36,253 nucleotides of DNA from Folioceros fuciformis. Taxonomy: Eukaryota; Anthocerotophyta; Anthocerotopsida; Anthocerotales. The number at the start of each line of letters is the position of its first letter. Positions within the stretch are counted from its first letter, which is position 1. Both the position numbers and the translations under genes were made by a program. Below are positions 9,544 through 20,608 of this stretch, piece after piece. The stretch spans positions 1 through 36,253 of the forward strand of contig JBNGIO010004591.1 of the NCBI GenBank assembly GCA_049999805.1, in the 5' to 3' direction. The notes beneath the pieces are model-generated. The model saw only the letters and a program-made list of their open reading frames with translations. It did not search any database and had not been told where the DNA came from.

Positions 9544-12500
9544 ATGCCTGCACGTCTAAGTCAATCCTCTGCTCCGAGTGCTGACATTCGGAATCCGAGG
9601 GACGTCGGTGGTCTAAGAAGGACTCCTGCTCATCTGCGTTCAGGGAACCAACGGGTGTCAATTAATGAAGCAACCATGTGCAGCAGCTTTGCAAGGAATC
9701 CAGCTGCGTGGGATGCTCCGCTCGTTGATGGGCATACGGAGACGTGTCACCGGCAAACAGGTGCTCGTTCGTCTACCTGGAGCGTGAGGGATGATGGTAA
9801 CGTTCGGGGGCCTGCAGGATACGGAAGTGGCGTGACGGCTGAAACAGTGAGCAACCTATGTCAGCAGGGGAAGCTTGGCAAGGCCGTTGAGGGTCTGGAA
9901 GCATTGGCGCATGGAGGGTGTCATATTTCGAAATCTCTTGTCTATGCTGTGCTGAAAAGGTGTGTAGCTGAGAAAGATCTGCTTTCAGGCAGGCGTGTTC
10001 ATGCTGTAACCGTGAAAAAGGGCTATGGGTCGGACACGTTCTTGTGCAACCACATCGTGCGGATGTATACTGCTCATGGCCAGTTGCAGGAAGCGATGGA
10101 TGTGTTCACCGTGGTTGCTAGACCAGACGCGTTCATGTGGTCATCGGTTATCTCTGCGCATGTTAAGCACGGAAAAGATGAGCGTGCCATACGATTGTAT
10201 CATGGAATGTGCAGGTCTGGTGTGAAGCCTGATGGGCACGTATTTGTAGCTGCCCTTCAGGCTTGTGCAAGGGGAACGGACCTGAAATCTGGGCAGCAGG
10301 TGCATGCTAATGTGTTGGCCAGTGGGGTTGAGCCTAATTTGTTTGTCTGTAATAGTTTGGTGGACATGTATGTTAAGTGTGGCAGCTTGGAAGAAGCTCG
10401 AAGAGTGTTCGACGGAGTTGGTAAAAAAGATGTGGTAACGTGGACTACAATGATGCAAGGATATTCTCAGCACGGCATGGGGGCCGAAGCCCTTCGTCTC
10501 TACGCTGTTATGCAAGAAGAAGGCACCGAGGCACCAAATTCCATGACATTTGTCTGCCTCCTGCAGGCTTGTGCAAGTGTCGGCGCCCCAGCTTTGGCGA
10601 TGGGGAAGCAACTTCATGCACAGATCAGAGAAAAAGGGTACGAAGCAGATGGATTTTTAGCCAGCAGCCTGGTAGACATGTACGCAAAGTGTGGCAGCCT
10701 AGAGGATGCTCGGACCGTGTTCGAGGGACTTGGGCAACGTAATGTGGTGATGTGGACCGCTATGATAGCTGGATATTCCCGGCAGGGCATGGGACAGGAA
10801 GCCCTCAATGTTTACAGGGCGATGCAAGAAGAGGGTATTGTAGCACCCAACACTGTGACGTTTTTGTGTCTTCTACAGGCATGTGCAAGTGTCGGCCCTC
10901 CAGCTTTGGAGAGCGGGAAACACCTTCATGCGCAGATTAAAGAGAGAGGTCTCCAAGGTGACGTATGTATGGCAAGCACTGTGGTGGACATGTATGCCAA
11001 GTGTGGCAGCCTAGAGGATGCTCGGAGTGTATTTGACAAGATTGGTCAAAAAAATGTGGTCACGTGGAGTGCGATGATAGCAGGATACTCGCAGCAGGGC
11101 CAGGGGCAGGAAGCCCTGGACCTTTTCAGGGCTATGCAAGAAGAAGGCTTTGTCGCACCGAATTATGTGACATTTGTGTGCCTGCTGCAGGCATGTGCAA
11201 GTGTGGGGACCTCGGCACTGGAGAAGGGCAAGCAGCTTCATGTACAAATTAGAGAGCGAGGGCTTCAGGGTGATGCGTTTGTAGCCAACACTTTAGTGCA
11301 CATGTACGCCAAGTGTGGCAGCTTGGAAGACGCCCATAGCTTGTTTGATCAGCTTGATGAAAAAGATGTGGTGACGTGGAATGCCATGTTAGCTGCGTAC
11401 TCCCACCGAGGCCTTGGCCATGAAGCTCTTTCTCTTTATAGTGATATGCAACAAGAAGGTTTGGCTGCACCTGATTCTTTGACATTTGTGTGCCTACTGC
11501 AGGCCTGTGGAAGTGTGGGCATCGTGGCTTTGGAGATGGGGAAGAAGCTCCATGAACAAATTCGAGATCGGGGGCTTCAAAGTGAAGTGTTTGTAGCCAA
11601 CGGTTTGGTAGACATGTATGCAAAGTGTGGCAGCTTGGAAGATGCTCTGAGGGTCTTTGATGGACTTGGTCAAAAAGATGTGGTGGCTTGGACGGCCCTA
11701 ATTTCAGGATTTTCTCAACAGGGTATGGGCCAGGAAGCGCTTCGACTGTACAATGCTATGCAAGAAGAAGGCATCTCTGTACGCAATCCAGTGACATTTG
11801 TGTGCCTCCTGCACGCATGTGCAAATGTGGCCGCGTTGCATACGGGAAGGCAGCTACATGCCCAGATTGAAGAACAAGGGCTTCAATCCGAGGTGCTTGT
11901 GGCCGGCAGTTTAATAAACATGTATGGGAAGTCCGGGAGCATGGTTGATGCACAGAATGTGTTTGACGGAATGACCGAGAGAGATGTTGCGACGTGGAGA
12001 GCACTGATCGCAGGCTATACCTGCCAGGGAGACAGTGATGTAGTCTTTGACTTGCTTCACAGAATGAGAGAGGATGGCATACAGCCAGACGGTATTACAT
12101 TCCTTAATGTGCTGAAAGCCAGCAGTCACGTAGGTCTACTGACAAAGGGGTGCAAGTTTTTTGAGGCCATGAGCAAACACTACGACGTTACTCCAACCGT
12201 GGAGCATTACACATGTATGGTTGATCTCCTGGGCCGTGCAGGCCAGCTGGATGAGGCTCTATGTTTGGTGAGGACAATGCCTGTACTGCCCAGCTCTATT
12301 ATTTGGCTCACTCTGTTGGGTGCTTGCCAAAAGTGGAGCAACCTGGAGATAGGAGGCCATGCTTTCCATGAAGCAGTTAAGCTGGACGAAAAAGATGCTG
12401 CATTGTATGTACTGATGGCTAACATATATACTAGTGCCGGCATGTGGGAGCAAGCACAAGGGATGCACTCGAAGAGGAAAGGAATCAGGGCATGGAAGCA

Positions 12501-12732
12501 GCCAGGGCAAAGCTGGTGGACAGGTATGGACGGACTTGTGCACAGTTTCTCAGTTGGAAAACGAAGAACCCCACGGGAAAGCAATTCTGAAACAAGTTCT
12601 TTGAAACAAGGAAAAGGGTATATGACATTAGACGGCCAGCAGAAACTTCCGACTGACCGGAAATTTTCACCGCACATAGGCGCGTTTCTGAACATTTACA
12701 GGCAAATCGACAATCGTGAAATCTCCCAGTGA
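9544..12732 (+). CDS. PLS-class PPR protein with E/E+ domains and a degraded DYW region
   Basis: This is an intronless gene of 1062 residues counting from ATG 9544; no in-frame ATG lies upstream in the open frame. The N-terminal ~100 residues are Ser/Arg-rich, consistent with organelle targeting. PLS triplets follow from about residue 130. Five of them are strikingly alike, with TFVCLLQACASVG recurring every ~312 bases (104 residues) from about 10549 to 11800, together with LVDMYAKCGSLEDA and DVVTWTAMI. From about residue 915 the E and E+ domains are present (IIWLTLLGACQKW, LMANIYTSAGMWEQA, SWWTGMDGLVHSFSVGKR). The DYW cytidine-deaminase domain expected next is absent: the last ~55 residues carry no HxE or CxxC deaminase motif. 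The family specifies C-to-U editing sites in organelle RNA. Without DYW, this protein would need a deaminase partner. Its stop codon lies 4 bases from the stop of the convergent starch synthase gene. Confidence 0.92.
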   Translation: MPARLSQSSAPSADIRNPRDVGGLRRTPAHLRSGNQRVSINEATMCSSFARNPAAWDAPLVDGHTETCHRQTGARSSTWSVRDDGNVRGPAGYGSGVTAETVSNLCQQGKLGKAVEGLEALAHGGCHISKSLVYAVLKRCVAEKDLLSGRRVHAVTVKKGYGSDTFLCNHIVRMYTAHGQLQEAMDVFTVVARPDAFMWSSVISAHVKHGKDERAIRLYHGMCRSGVKPDGHVFVAALQACARGTDLKSGQQVHANVLASGVEPNLFVCNSLVDMYVKCGSLEEARRVFDGVGKKDVVTWTTMMQGYSQHGMGAEALRLYAVMQEEGTEAPNSMTFVCLLQACASVGAPALAMGKQLHAQIREKGYEADGFLASSLVDMYAKCGSLEDARTVFEGLGQRNVVMWTAMIAGYSRQGMGQEALNVYRAMQEEGIVAPNTVTFLCLLQACASVGPPALESGKHLHAQIKERGLQGDVCMASTVVDMYAKCGSLEDARSVFDKIGQKNVVTWSAMIAGYSQQGQGQEALDLFRAMQEEGFVAPNYVTFVCLLQACASVGTSALEKGKQLHVQIRERGLQGDAFVANTLVHMYAKCGSLEDAHSLFDQLDEKDVVTWNAMLAAYSHRGLGHEALSLYSDMQQEGLAAPDSLTFVCLLQACGSVGIVALEMGKKLHEQIRDRGLQSEVFVANGLVDMYAKCGSLEDALRVFDGLGQKDVVAWTALISGFSQQGMGQEALRLYNAMQEEGISVRNPVTFVCLLHACANVAALHTGRQLHAQIEEQGLQSEVLVAGSLINMYGKSGSMVDAQNVFDGMTERDVATWRALIAGYTCQGDSDVVFDLLHRMREDGIQPDGITFLNVLKASSHVGLLTKGCKFFEAMSKHYDVTPTVEHYTCMVDLLGRAGQLDEALCLVRTMPVLPSSIIWLTLLGACQKWSNLEIGGHAFHEAVKLDEKDAALYVLMANIYTSAGMWEQAQGMHSKRKGIRAWKQPGQSWWTGMDGLVHSFSVGKRRTPRESNSETSSLKQGKGYMTLDGQQKLPTDRKFSPHIGAFLNIYRQIDNREISQ

Positions 12733-12736
12733 AGAC

Positions 12737-15700
12737 TCATCGAACCCGGATTGAGTTATACAGAGCAACATACTGCCCAGCCGATTTGTTCCAGCTGTTG
12801 TCTACTTGCATGACCTTGGAGGTCAAATCCAGCCACCACGCAGGCTCTACAGGCAGAAACCTTCGGTTAAGCAACGCAAGGACGGGACAGCCATACCATA
12901 AGTAACGATACCCAAGACGTACTTTCTTTGTAGTACTGGAGAGCCCGCCCCAATGCGCTGTCCAAAGCTGCTTCGCTGATACCATCGAACACAAATCTGC
13001 ACAGAATAGGCCGTCCCAGTTGAATCACGCAACATATTGTGCACAATCGCTTCACTTCTACCTGTCCTGACAAAAGCACCAGCGCTTACCCGTTGGCTGT
13101 ATGTGCGGATGCCTGGTCATCTACGTCGAACACAGTGTCTGCCAAGCCTCCAGTCCTTCGAACCACAGGAATCTAACAGTACACGGACAGCATCATCAAC
13201 AGATTGGAGATTGCATCCCCTGTCAGCTGAACTTACAAACGCCCAAATATGTATCGTGTTAGCCAGCAAGAAACTTTGCCTTGGCAGAATAGGGCGGGGC
13301 CAGGAGATTACAGCTCCATAGCGCATGCCAATCATCTGAGTTAAGCCACACGGTTCAAACATCGATGGCACTAGCACAATGTCGGCAGCAGCGAACAGCA
13401 AGTGGGCCAACTCTTCACTGCAAGAAACAGATGTCAAGTCTCTTCAGAACACGACGGGGCGACAGTAGAACCAGCAAGAAGTAGAAAGTGCGGATCAAGA
13501 ACCGAATTCGACCTGTAAGTTGGCAGCACTCGGATCCGTTTGTTGTCCTCCAGCTGAGAGTCACAACAGTCGTACACAGAAAGTTCAGATTTTGTGCAGA
13601 TGTTACACTAACCTAACGCGCCTGGTGAAGTCACCAGCTCTGCTAACAACAGCTTTTCCTCCCCCAAAAACGAGTAGTACCTGACGTGCCAGCTGCTCAA
13701 ATTCACCTTGCACACGAGCTTCAGGAGCTGTTCCTAGCAAGATGAATTGGCCCCCCTAACCACACACACACACACAATTACCTTAGGTGCCTGTGCAAAC
13801 ATAAAAAATAAGGTGACAGACCAGCGCGAAACAGAATATTCTCTTGAAAGCAAATACCAGCTTCTCAACATGCCAGAGTGCATGGCGGATTAGGTGAATC
13901 CCTTTCTGAGCCACTAATCTAGTTATGCAGACCACCAGTGGCAGACGCTGCCTCTCACGGCCGTTAACGATGTCTGTAGGCGGGGTATCAAGGTCCAGAC
14001 TCAGCCCTCTTTGTACATAGTGCTTACAGATCTGCTTGCCATCAAGCTCCTGTGCTGCACAGATCACAAAACCAAGCCACCCGGCTGAGGTTTAGCAGCT
14101 GATACCTCCGGTGAACAGCAGTTTTGAACAGGACAACCAAGAAAGTTAACTTCACAATCGGTTGCTTTGCACTCTCCATAGATGGCAATGGCGTGTGGAG
14201 TACCTGTAAAACCTACTGGGAGTACTGGATCTTTAGCTGGATCCCAAAGCACGGTGTCTATTCCATTCAAGATACCAGAATACCTGCGTACCACAGGAGA
14301 CAGTGTTAGACGACTACAGTGAAGCACGGTCAACCTCAGACTATCAAGGAGGTACAGCCCATACTTGTTACGGTGCTTCATCAAAGTGCTTGACAGCCAC
14401 CCTGAACATAAAGTCTCATTCACATATGTTGGTGACACAGTTCTGCAGAGAGACGAAAGTGCTCAAACCATGAGCGCACAAAATCCCTAGAAGCTACAAG
14501 GCTAAAAGTATGTGACAAGCAATTGGAAGGTGATGTACATCCTGATCCCTTCCATCCCAATCACTTCAAACGAACGACTGACATAACATTTCATAACCGA
14601 AACTATTTCAAAAGCTTACGTGACAGCATTGCTGTAAACGATCCCCCCTTTCAACAAACTGAGTCTTTCAGGGTTGTGACCAATCGTTCGATCATCAACT
14701 GCCTGTCAAGCCGGCAGATAGAGTCACATGAATAGTGATCACGTGGTACATACATGCTTCTGAAATGTGAGAAGTCAGTACCTTGTCTGGAACTAGATAT
14801 AGAGCACCGTCTAAGCCACACATGTCCAATTGCTCAGACCTGCAGTGGGCCAACCAAATGAACACGGCATTGAAGAAAGTGCCACGTGGAGAAAACAAGC
14901 AGAAAGATAAGAGGAACAGAAACGGGTAGAGGAGGGGCTAGGGCTTGCCTGCATTCTCCATGGTGCTCCATGTTGTGGATGGTGAGCACAAGTCGTATAT
15001 TCTGCCATACCACATGTACGCACATGATACAAACAATCTGTTATGAAGACGTGCTCTTACATGTGCTCGAGAATTAACACCGGAATAAGCAGAGACAGAC
15101 CCGGAGAGCCAGATGATGGTATATATCCCAGTACAGCAAAGGAAGGCCGCCCACATGCCATTCATGCGCGTGTATTATATCCGGCTGTGTTCGAGTTACC
15201 TGCAACAAGACCGCCGTGGGTAACAGCGAGCAATGCAACCCATGGTTGGCACAGGAAGGGAAGCACAGAACGAGGGTACACCAACCTGCATCCATTCCAA
15301 ACATGCTCGACTGAAAAACAAGTAAGCTTCCAGCTCATCATACGAACCTCCGTAGATACGATTTCCTCTGAAGAAGTGATTAGATGGATGCACAAAGATG
15401 ACAGGCACTCCAGACACAGTGCCTTTGTAATTGGTGACCGAGACCGTGCCTCCCCTATGAAAACATAGGTACGTCTCAATTGCTGTCAAATTCTCTATCT
15501 GGTCCCTGGGAATGCATTCATAGAAGGGTAGCATCACCTCCACCTTGTGGCCCCTTTCAATGCATGCCCGTGCTAGACCCGTGACGACGTCAGCCAGGCC
15601 TCCAACTTTGGCCAAGGGTGCCATCTCGGCAGTGACATGCACGACATGCAGGCTCTGCCCATCCACTGGGACATGGTTTGAGGCATGGGATCCAGCCACC

Positions 15701-16416
15701 GGACGGTGCTCCCCATCGCCCCCTCCGTCCTTAGGAAACCTCCGCTTCCAGAAAGGTTCAGCATCCGAGGGAGACGGCCATACAATGTCGGTAGTGTCGG
15801 GGAAGAGAACGCTTGGTCGTTGCCTGCGAGCCGCAACGCCAGCTAGCTGCAAGAACAAGACAAGGGAGTTGCATTCACAAATGCAGGCAACCAATTTGCC
15901 ACACACTCAATTCAGTGAAACCCACCGGCTGTTCAGCCGCCGCGCTGTCGCCACTGGACAGGCTGGGTGGGGCAGCCACCACTCGTGACTCCAACTCCTC
16001 GACGCGTGCACGGAGCAGCTCATTCTCAACTTGCAATTGAGCAATCTGTGCACAACAGGAGCAGTAAGGACCTTGTGTGGATCTTACCGCGAGGCATCTG
16101 GCAATCAGGCAAACCAGACCTTGTCCTCATCAGACCCATCCAACTCCAGGCCCTGCTCCTCGGTCTCGGTCTGCTGCTGTTGAGACTCCAGTCCAGATGA
16201 CAGCGGTATCGAGCGACCAAAATTCGCGGGCCGACGGCACCGCGCACCAAAGGAATTCGACAGCGTTGGGGCACATTCCGTGGATACGAATGTGCCCAGC
16301 TTGGCATTCCGGCATGCAATTGCCCTCTTGGTTCCGCCCGCTTGCCAGCGGGCGCCAGCAGCAGCAGGCCCCAAGGTCCGGCACTGGGTAGCGAACGCGG
16401 CAGGGGAGGCCGCCAT
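12737..16416 (-). CDS. Soluble starch synthase of the SSIII/IV/V clade, probably SS5-type (plastid), 16 exons
   Basis: Transfers glucose from ADP-glucose to alpha-1,4-glucan ends in plastids. Manual splicing gives exons 16416-16120, 16045-15926, 15846-15286, 15199-15101, 15001-14949, 14839-14782, 14702-14620, 14442-14365, 14283-14204, 14054-13858, 13755-13681, 13553-13513, 13417-13312, 13172-13090, 12996-12923 and 12846-12737. Together they are 2115 bases, 704 residues, with every phase matching. Residues 1-40 look like a transit peptide. Exon 2 is a short coiled coil ([20 protein letters not shown]). The GT5 domain has [15 protein letters not shown] (ADP-glucose loop) and DIIHAHEWH. The GT1 half has [39 protein letters not shown] and [14 protein letters not shown]. 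The wording [32 protein letters not shown] and the C-terminal YNSIRVR fit the SS5 group as I remember it; SS4 is the alternative, but its long coiled-coil N-terminus is missing here. Intron 5 (14948-14840) has a GC donor. Confidence 0.93.
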
Positions 16417-18204
16417 GTCTATCTTGGCTTCAGATCAGAGCATGCCAAGTTGGCCACAGCAAATGCAAGAAGTTGGAGCAGAGGCAGAGCGTGGCAAGCT
16501 CGCTAGCTGATGAGCCGCATGCGAGCTCGGCCTGCCTCACGGTGAGGCTGGCCTTCGCTGGGTGGCCTGAAACCGATCCCGCTATCGCGCACCATAATAT
16601 TCGCTTTGGTGGGACAACGCTGACAAAACGTCTCACACGCACTACACTATAGAGTGTTGCCTTCTAAAACCGTCCTTGAACCCGATCCCGTTCGCGCTTC
16701 CGCCTCCCCTTTCCCTTCCTCTTGCTCTTCGTTATGTTCCTGGATCGCGTTAGTCCAAAACCGACGCGTTGGTTTCATTAAGTTATGTTTTAGTAGATCA
16801 GGAGTATGTTATATGTGCCTAGCAGCCTGTGGTGGGAAGATCGATTTTTTTCTTGCTGGGTTGCCTCACTAGGTATGTCCACAAGTAGTTATTGCTTTGG
16901 AGAAAAGAGGAAATTTTTTTGCATAACTAGTACACTTGGTGTACATAAGTGGTCTTGAGAATTGAGAAGTGTGTGCTTGGGAATAAGTATGGTCTTGAAT
17001 AAATATAAATTTTTATAAGAAATACATTATTACTGCGCTATCACTTGAAATGAGCTAATTGCCCAAAGCTTGAATTCAATGGTGCAACATTATTGGCAAT
17101 GACTATTTTTTCATCTTGTGTTGTTACTCGAAAACTTAAACTATAACCTTCTAGCGTTACATTCTTTTGCCAATTTTGTCCCCAATTGTGTGTTATGGGC
17201 AACCACTTGAATTGGAATGCTTCACCGACATAGCGGAGACTACTCTATTTTCACTTTATGTATTGCTAAGAGTTGTGTACATGTTTTTGTCAAAGCATGA
17301 GGTGGTGAGCTAGACAGCTCTACTAAGTATTATTTGCTTTCAGCATCTCGTCGGGTTGGATTCAGATGATGCAAACCAAGCGCTTATGTGCTGCTAGGGA
17401 ACATATACATGAGTGCAAGCAAGTGAGTAGCATAAGGAAAGAGAGTATGAGATAGGCAATAGGTAAACTCTTGGCTAGCAACAGCAACTGAGCATGAAAT
17501 CCACTTGTTTTCATTGCCATACTCACACTCATACCTATTCTCGCACTTGTTGTCATATTCACACTCATATCTATTCTCAAAACTAGTGGACTCATAGCCA
17601 CCGCATTGTTTTCACATTCACGCTCATACTTGGTCTCACACCTATTCTTACACTCACACTATTAGCATGCATAGTAACGGCAACATCTCAATCAGAATTA
17701 AGATTATAGCTCAAATTTGGTGAAAGCTTGGCTACGGTCATGTGATTTACCTAAGATTTAAGTAAAAACCCTTCCCTTCATAACTTGCAAATTGCGAGTA
17801 TGAAGAATTGAAGTCAAGTCAAGTAAGCAATATACTCCACATGGGTTATGGAATGAGATGATTTAGATTTCCGTAAGAAGCCCTTACCATTACTTCTCTT
17901 AATAACTTACAACTTACAAGCGCAAAGAAGTGTAGTGAGGTAAGATGAGCGATATGCCTAACATGGGTTATGGAATAAGACGGCATATGGTATGTAGAGT
18001 GGAATCCACCAAAAAAGGTTATCCCATAAGGCATTAAGCAAAGAAGAAATCTAGTCTAGCTTCCCCATATTGGGATGTAGTCCTACTATTTTTGCTCAAC
18101 TTTGAAGGATCTACATTAACTTTGGCTCGGGCTATAAACAACCAACCACTTGAGAAGGTCGTCTCTGGCTCGACTCTAGCTTAGGCTATAAAAGACCTAG
18201 CACT

Positions 18205-18492
18205 TGAGAAGGTTATCATATAAGACGTCAAGGCAAGAAGTGAGAAGGTTGTTCTATATAACATTGAGGCAACAAGTGAGAAGGTTGTTCTATGTAACAT
18301 TAAGGCAAGAAGTGAGACGGTTGTTCTACATAACATTAAGGCAAGAAGTGAGACGGTTGTTCCATGTAGCATTAAGGCAAGAAGTGAGAAGGTTGTTCTG
18401 TGTAACATTAAGGCAAGAAGTGAGAAGGCTGTTCTATGTAACATTAAGGTAAGAAGTGAGAAGGTTATCCCACGTGACATCAAGGCAAGAAG
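18205..18492. repeat. 36-bp minisatellite, eight copies
   Basis: Eight exact-length 36-base units run head to tail, each built on TGAGAAGGTTGTTCTATGTAA and CATTAAGGCAAGAAG. The first and last copies are the most diverged, as expected for an array that grows from the middle. The open frames on both strands are by-products of a period divisible by three. Flanking sequence (GGCTATAAACAACCAACCACTT at 18131, a close variant near 18585) suggests the array sits inside an older, larger repeat unit. Confidence 0.92.
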
Positions 18493-18786
18493 AGACCTAG
18501 ACTACCTCCCTCATACTTAAATATCATTTCATTCTTTGCTCATCTTTGCAATCTCTAGCTCTAGCTTCATCTCCATTTTGGGTTATAAACAACCAACCAC
18601 TTAAGAAGGTTGTCCCATGATATCAAGCCAAGAAGAGACCTAGCCTACCTCCTTCGTATTAGGATGTGGTACCATTTATTTTGTTCTAGTTTAAAGTGTG
18701 TTCTTAGGGTGTAGTGTAATTTTAAGAAGTTTTGCACTTATGGAGTAGTACATAATGTGATAAGGAACATAAGACTTTAAGTGAAA

Positions 18787-18960
18787 GAAGGTCTCTTGGA
18801 GAGTAGAAGGTCTCTTGAAGAGTAGTAGTCTAATACGAAATAAAAGACTTTTTAGTGCAAGGACCATGTTTCTCAAGAAGTAATAGTTTGATAAGGAACA
18901 AAGGAATCTTAGAGTGTTACTCAGCACCCCAAAGTAGAACTTCACCCCAAAGTAGAACTT
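18787..18960. repeat. Short tandem duplications (19 bp x2 and 18 bp x2)
   Basis: AAGGTCTCTTGGAGAGTAG is duplicated with one change near 18787-18825. CACCCCAAAGTAGAACTT is duplicated exactly at 18925-18942 and 18943-18960. Confidence 0.75.
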
Positions 18961-20608
18961 TGATGAGGGAATTGTCTTGAGAAGTGTGTACATAATAAGG
19001 GAAGCGAGTATAATAATTATCGACAAGGAGTAACAAAAGACCTAGCTTATTATAGTTGTTTTGTAGCTCATTGATGTAGTACTTTGGAAATGAAACCAAG
19101 TTCAATATAAGAGGAAGACCAAAAATGAATGTGATAAGAATGAACAAATATTAAGCTAAGTTGCATAATTAGGTCCTTAATTTGGATTAGGTAGTCAACA
19201 CGTTTAATAAGAACTTTGCATTCTCCCTTATAAATGAATAACCAAAGACGTAAATACATACATGCTCAACATGACAAATGTTCAAACTTCGGGTTTAATA
19301 TCTCCTATATGTGCACCCACATTGCAAGTCTTGAAACATGGGCTAAGATTTCAAGTCCCTACATGTGCAAGGGCATATGAATTATTAGCATTGATTGTTA
19401 CATGCTTTAGCCATGTCGTATTAAATTCTTTCTTGAGAAGGTAAATAAGATACCTCATTACTCACATAGTTGTTATGGTATGGAAATGAAGACGATAATG
19501 GTTTGCTTCTTCAAAATCCCATTTAGACATCATAACCTAAGATCTTGATCACTTACAACATATATTTTTTGTCCTTAAAATGTATATAAAAACATCATAA
19601 TTTTCAAGCCCTTTTGTGTTATGTTTGGTTGAAGGCTAATGGTACAATGGTGGGTGTAAAGCTAACCTTTGTTCTTCTTACAAAATTAATAAATAGTTCA
19701 AGATACTTTACATTTATTGGTTTAATTTGCAAATTGTCCCGTAACATGTTGTTTCTCACGTCTTATTATTGAGCATCCAAACAAGTAATAAGAATTGTGC
19801 TATCTCCTCCTGCTTAGGAATTTGCATTTGAGACTTGCAAGCCCATGAACAAGGACTTGTTGAGGTTAACCAAAGAGTGTGCAAAAATCTGTCCCAAATA
19901 CAGAACAAACGGATCTCCCTCCTTCCCGTATATTGGCTTTCTTTGGGCAATGGTTTGGGTAGCTTTGCAGAAAGCGCTGGCTAATGCAGTTTAGAGGTCA
20001 GTTAGGTTACGAATGCCCCATGAACCCGTGGCTTCTTGAGCACCCGCGCGAACTATGGATTTCTTGATTAGGGGCAGGTAGGCCCTTTTATCATCTCTAA
20101 TTGCTATATCACTGGTGCAGTCATTGGTGCTCTTCCTGGCTCGTGGGTAAATGAGATTTCCCTCGTTTCTTTTAATAAAGTGCATTTTTCCATTCGAGTC
20201 CCTAGATTTGTCTAGGGTTAAAATTAACAGTCGCTTGAATTTGTGGCCCAGCAGCATAAGGTGTGAAAAGGGCAAGTGCAAAAAGCGGGGAGTACATGTA
20301 GTAACGACGAAAGGGAGCCAGTTTGAAATACACTCCATACATAGGTGCAGGACGCTAAACAGGCTTGTAGGCTTGTCCGTGTGGAAGGTGCCGTCTTACC
20401 GCGATAAGGGTAGTATGTCGGACCCCATGGAAGGCCTTGGTCCCGACTCCCTCTCCCTTCTCTGCCGCTTTCTTTGTTCTTGCCGGGTAGTCTGGGCGTC
20501 AGCCTAGTGCCGCAGATTGGCAGGCATTTGCGGGGTTTGGTTGCAGCAGGTTCCAGAGGGCTCCAGACTTCGTGCAGGCCAGGCGTAGGTTCCAGTATCA
20601 GCAGCAGT

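Larger units (their letters stand above)
16417..20608. other. 4.2-kb intergenic region, mostly AT-rich
   Basis: The first ~250 bases are GC-balanced and must hold the starch synthase 5' UTR and promoter. The last ~600 bases (from about 20000) are again balanced and hold the upstream region of the MRG gene. Between them the DNA is AT-rich with minisatellites and no recognisable gene, tRNA or transposon domain. Confidence 0.5.

Noticed and set aside
10141-12695. Several minus-strand frames (up to 162 codons) within the PLS PPR gene
   Set aside because: They recur with the triplet repeat of the real gene and have no recognisable domain. Only the sense strand shows PPR motifs.
13758-13780. CA dinucleotide run
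   Set aside because: A short microsatellite inside a starch synthase intron, near the 3' splice site but too short to be notable.
18205-18492. Possible CRISPR array
   Set aside because: The 36-base units are contiguous, with no unique spacers. It is a eukaryotic minisatellite.
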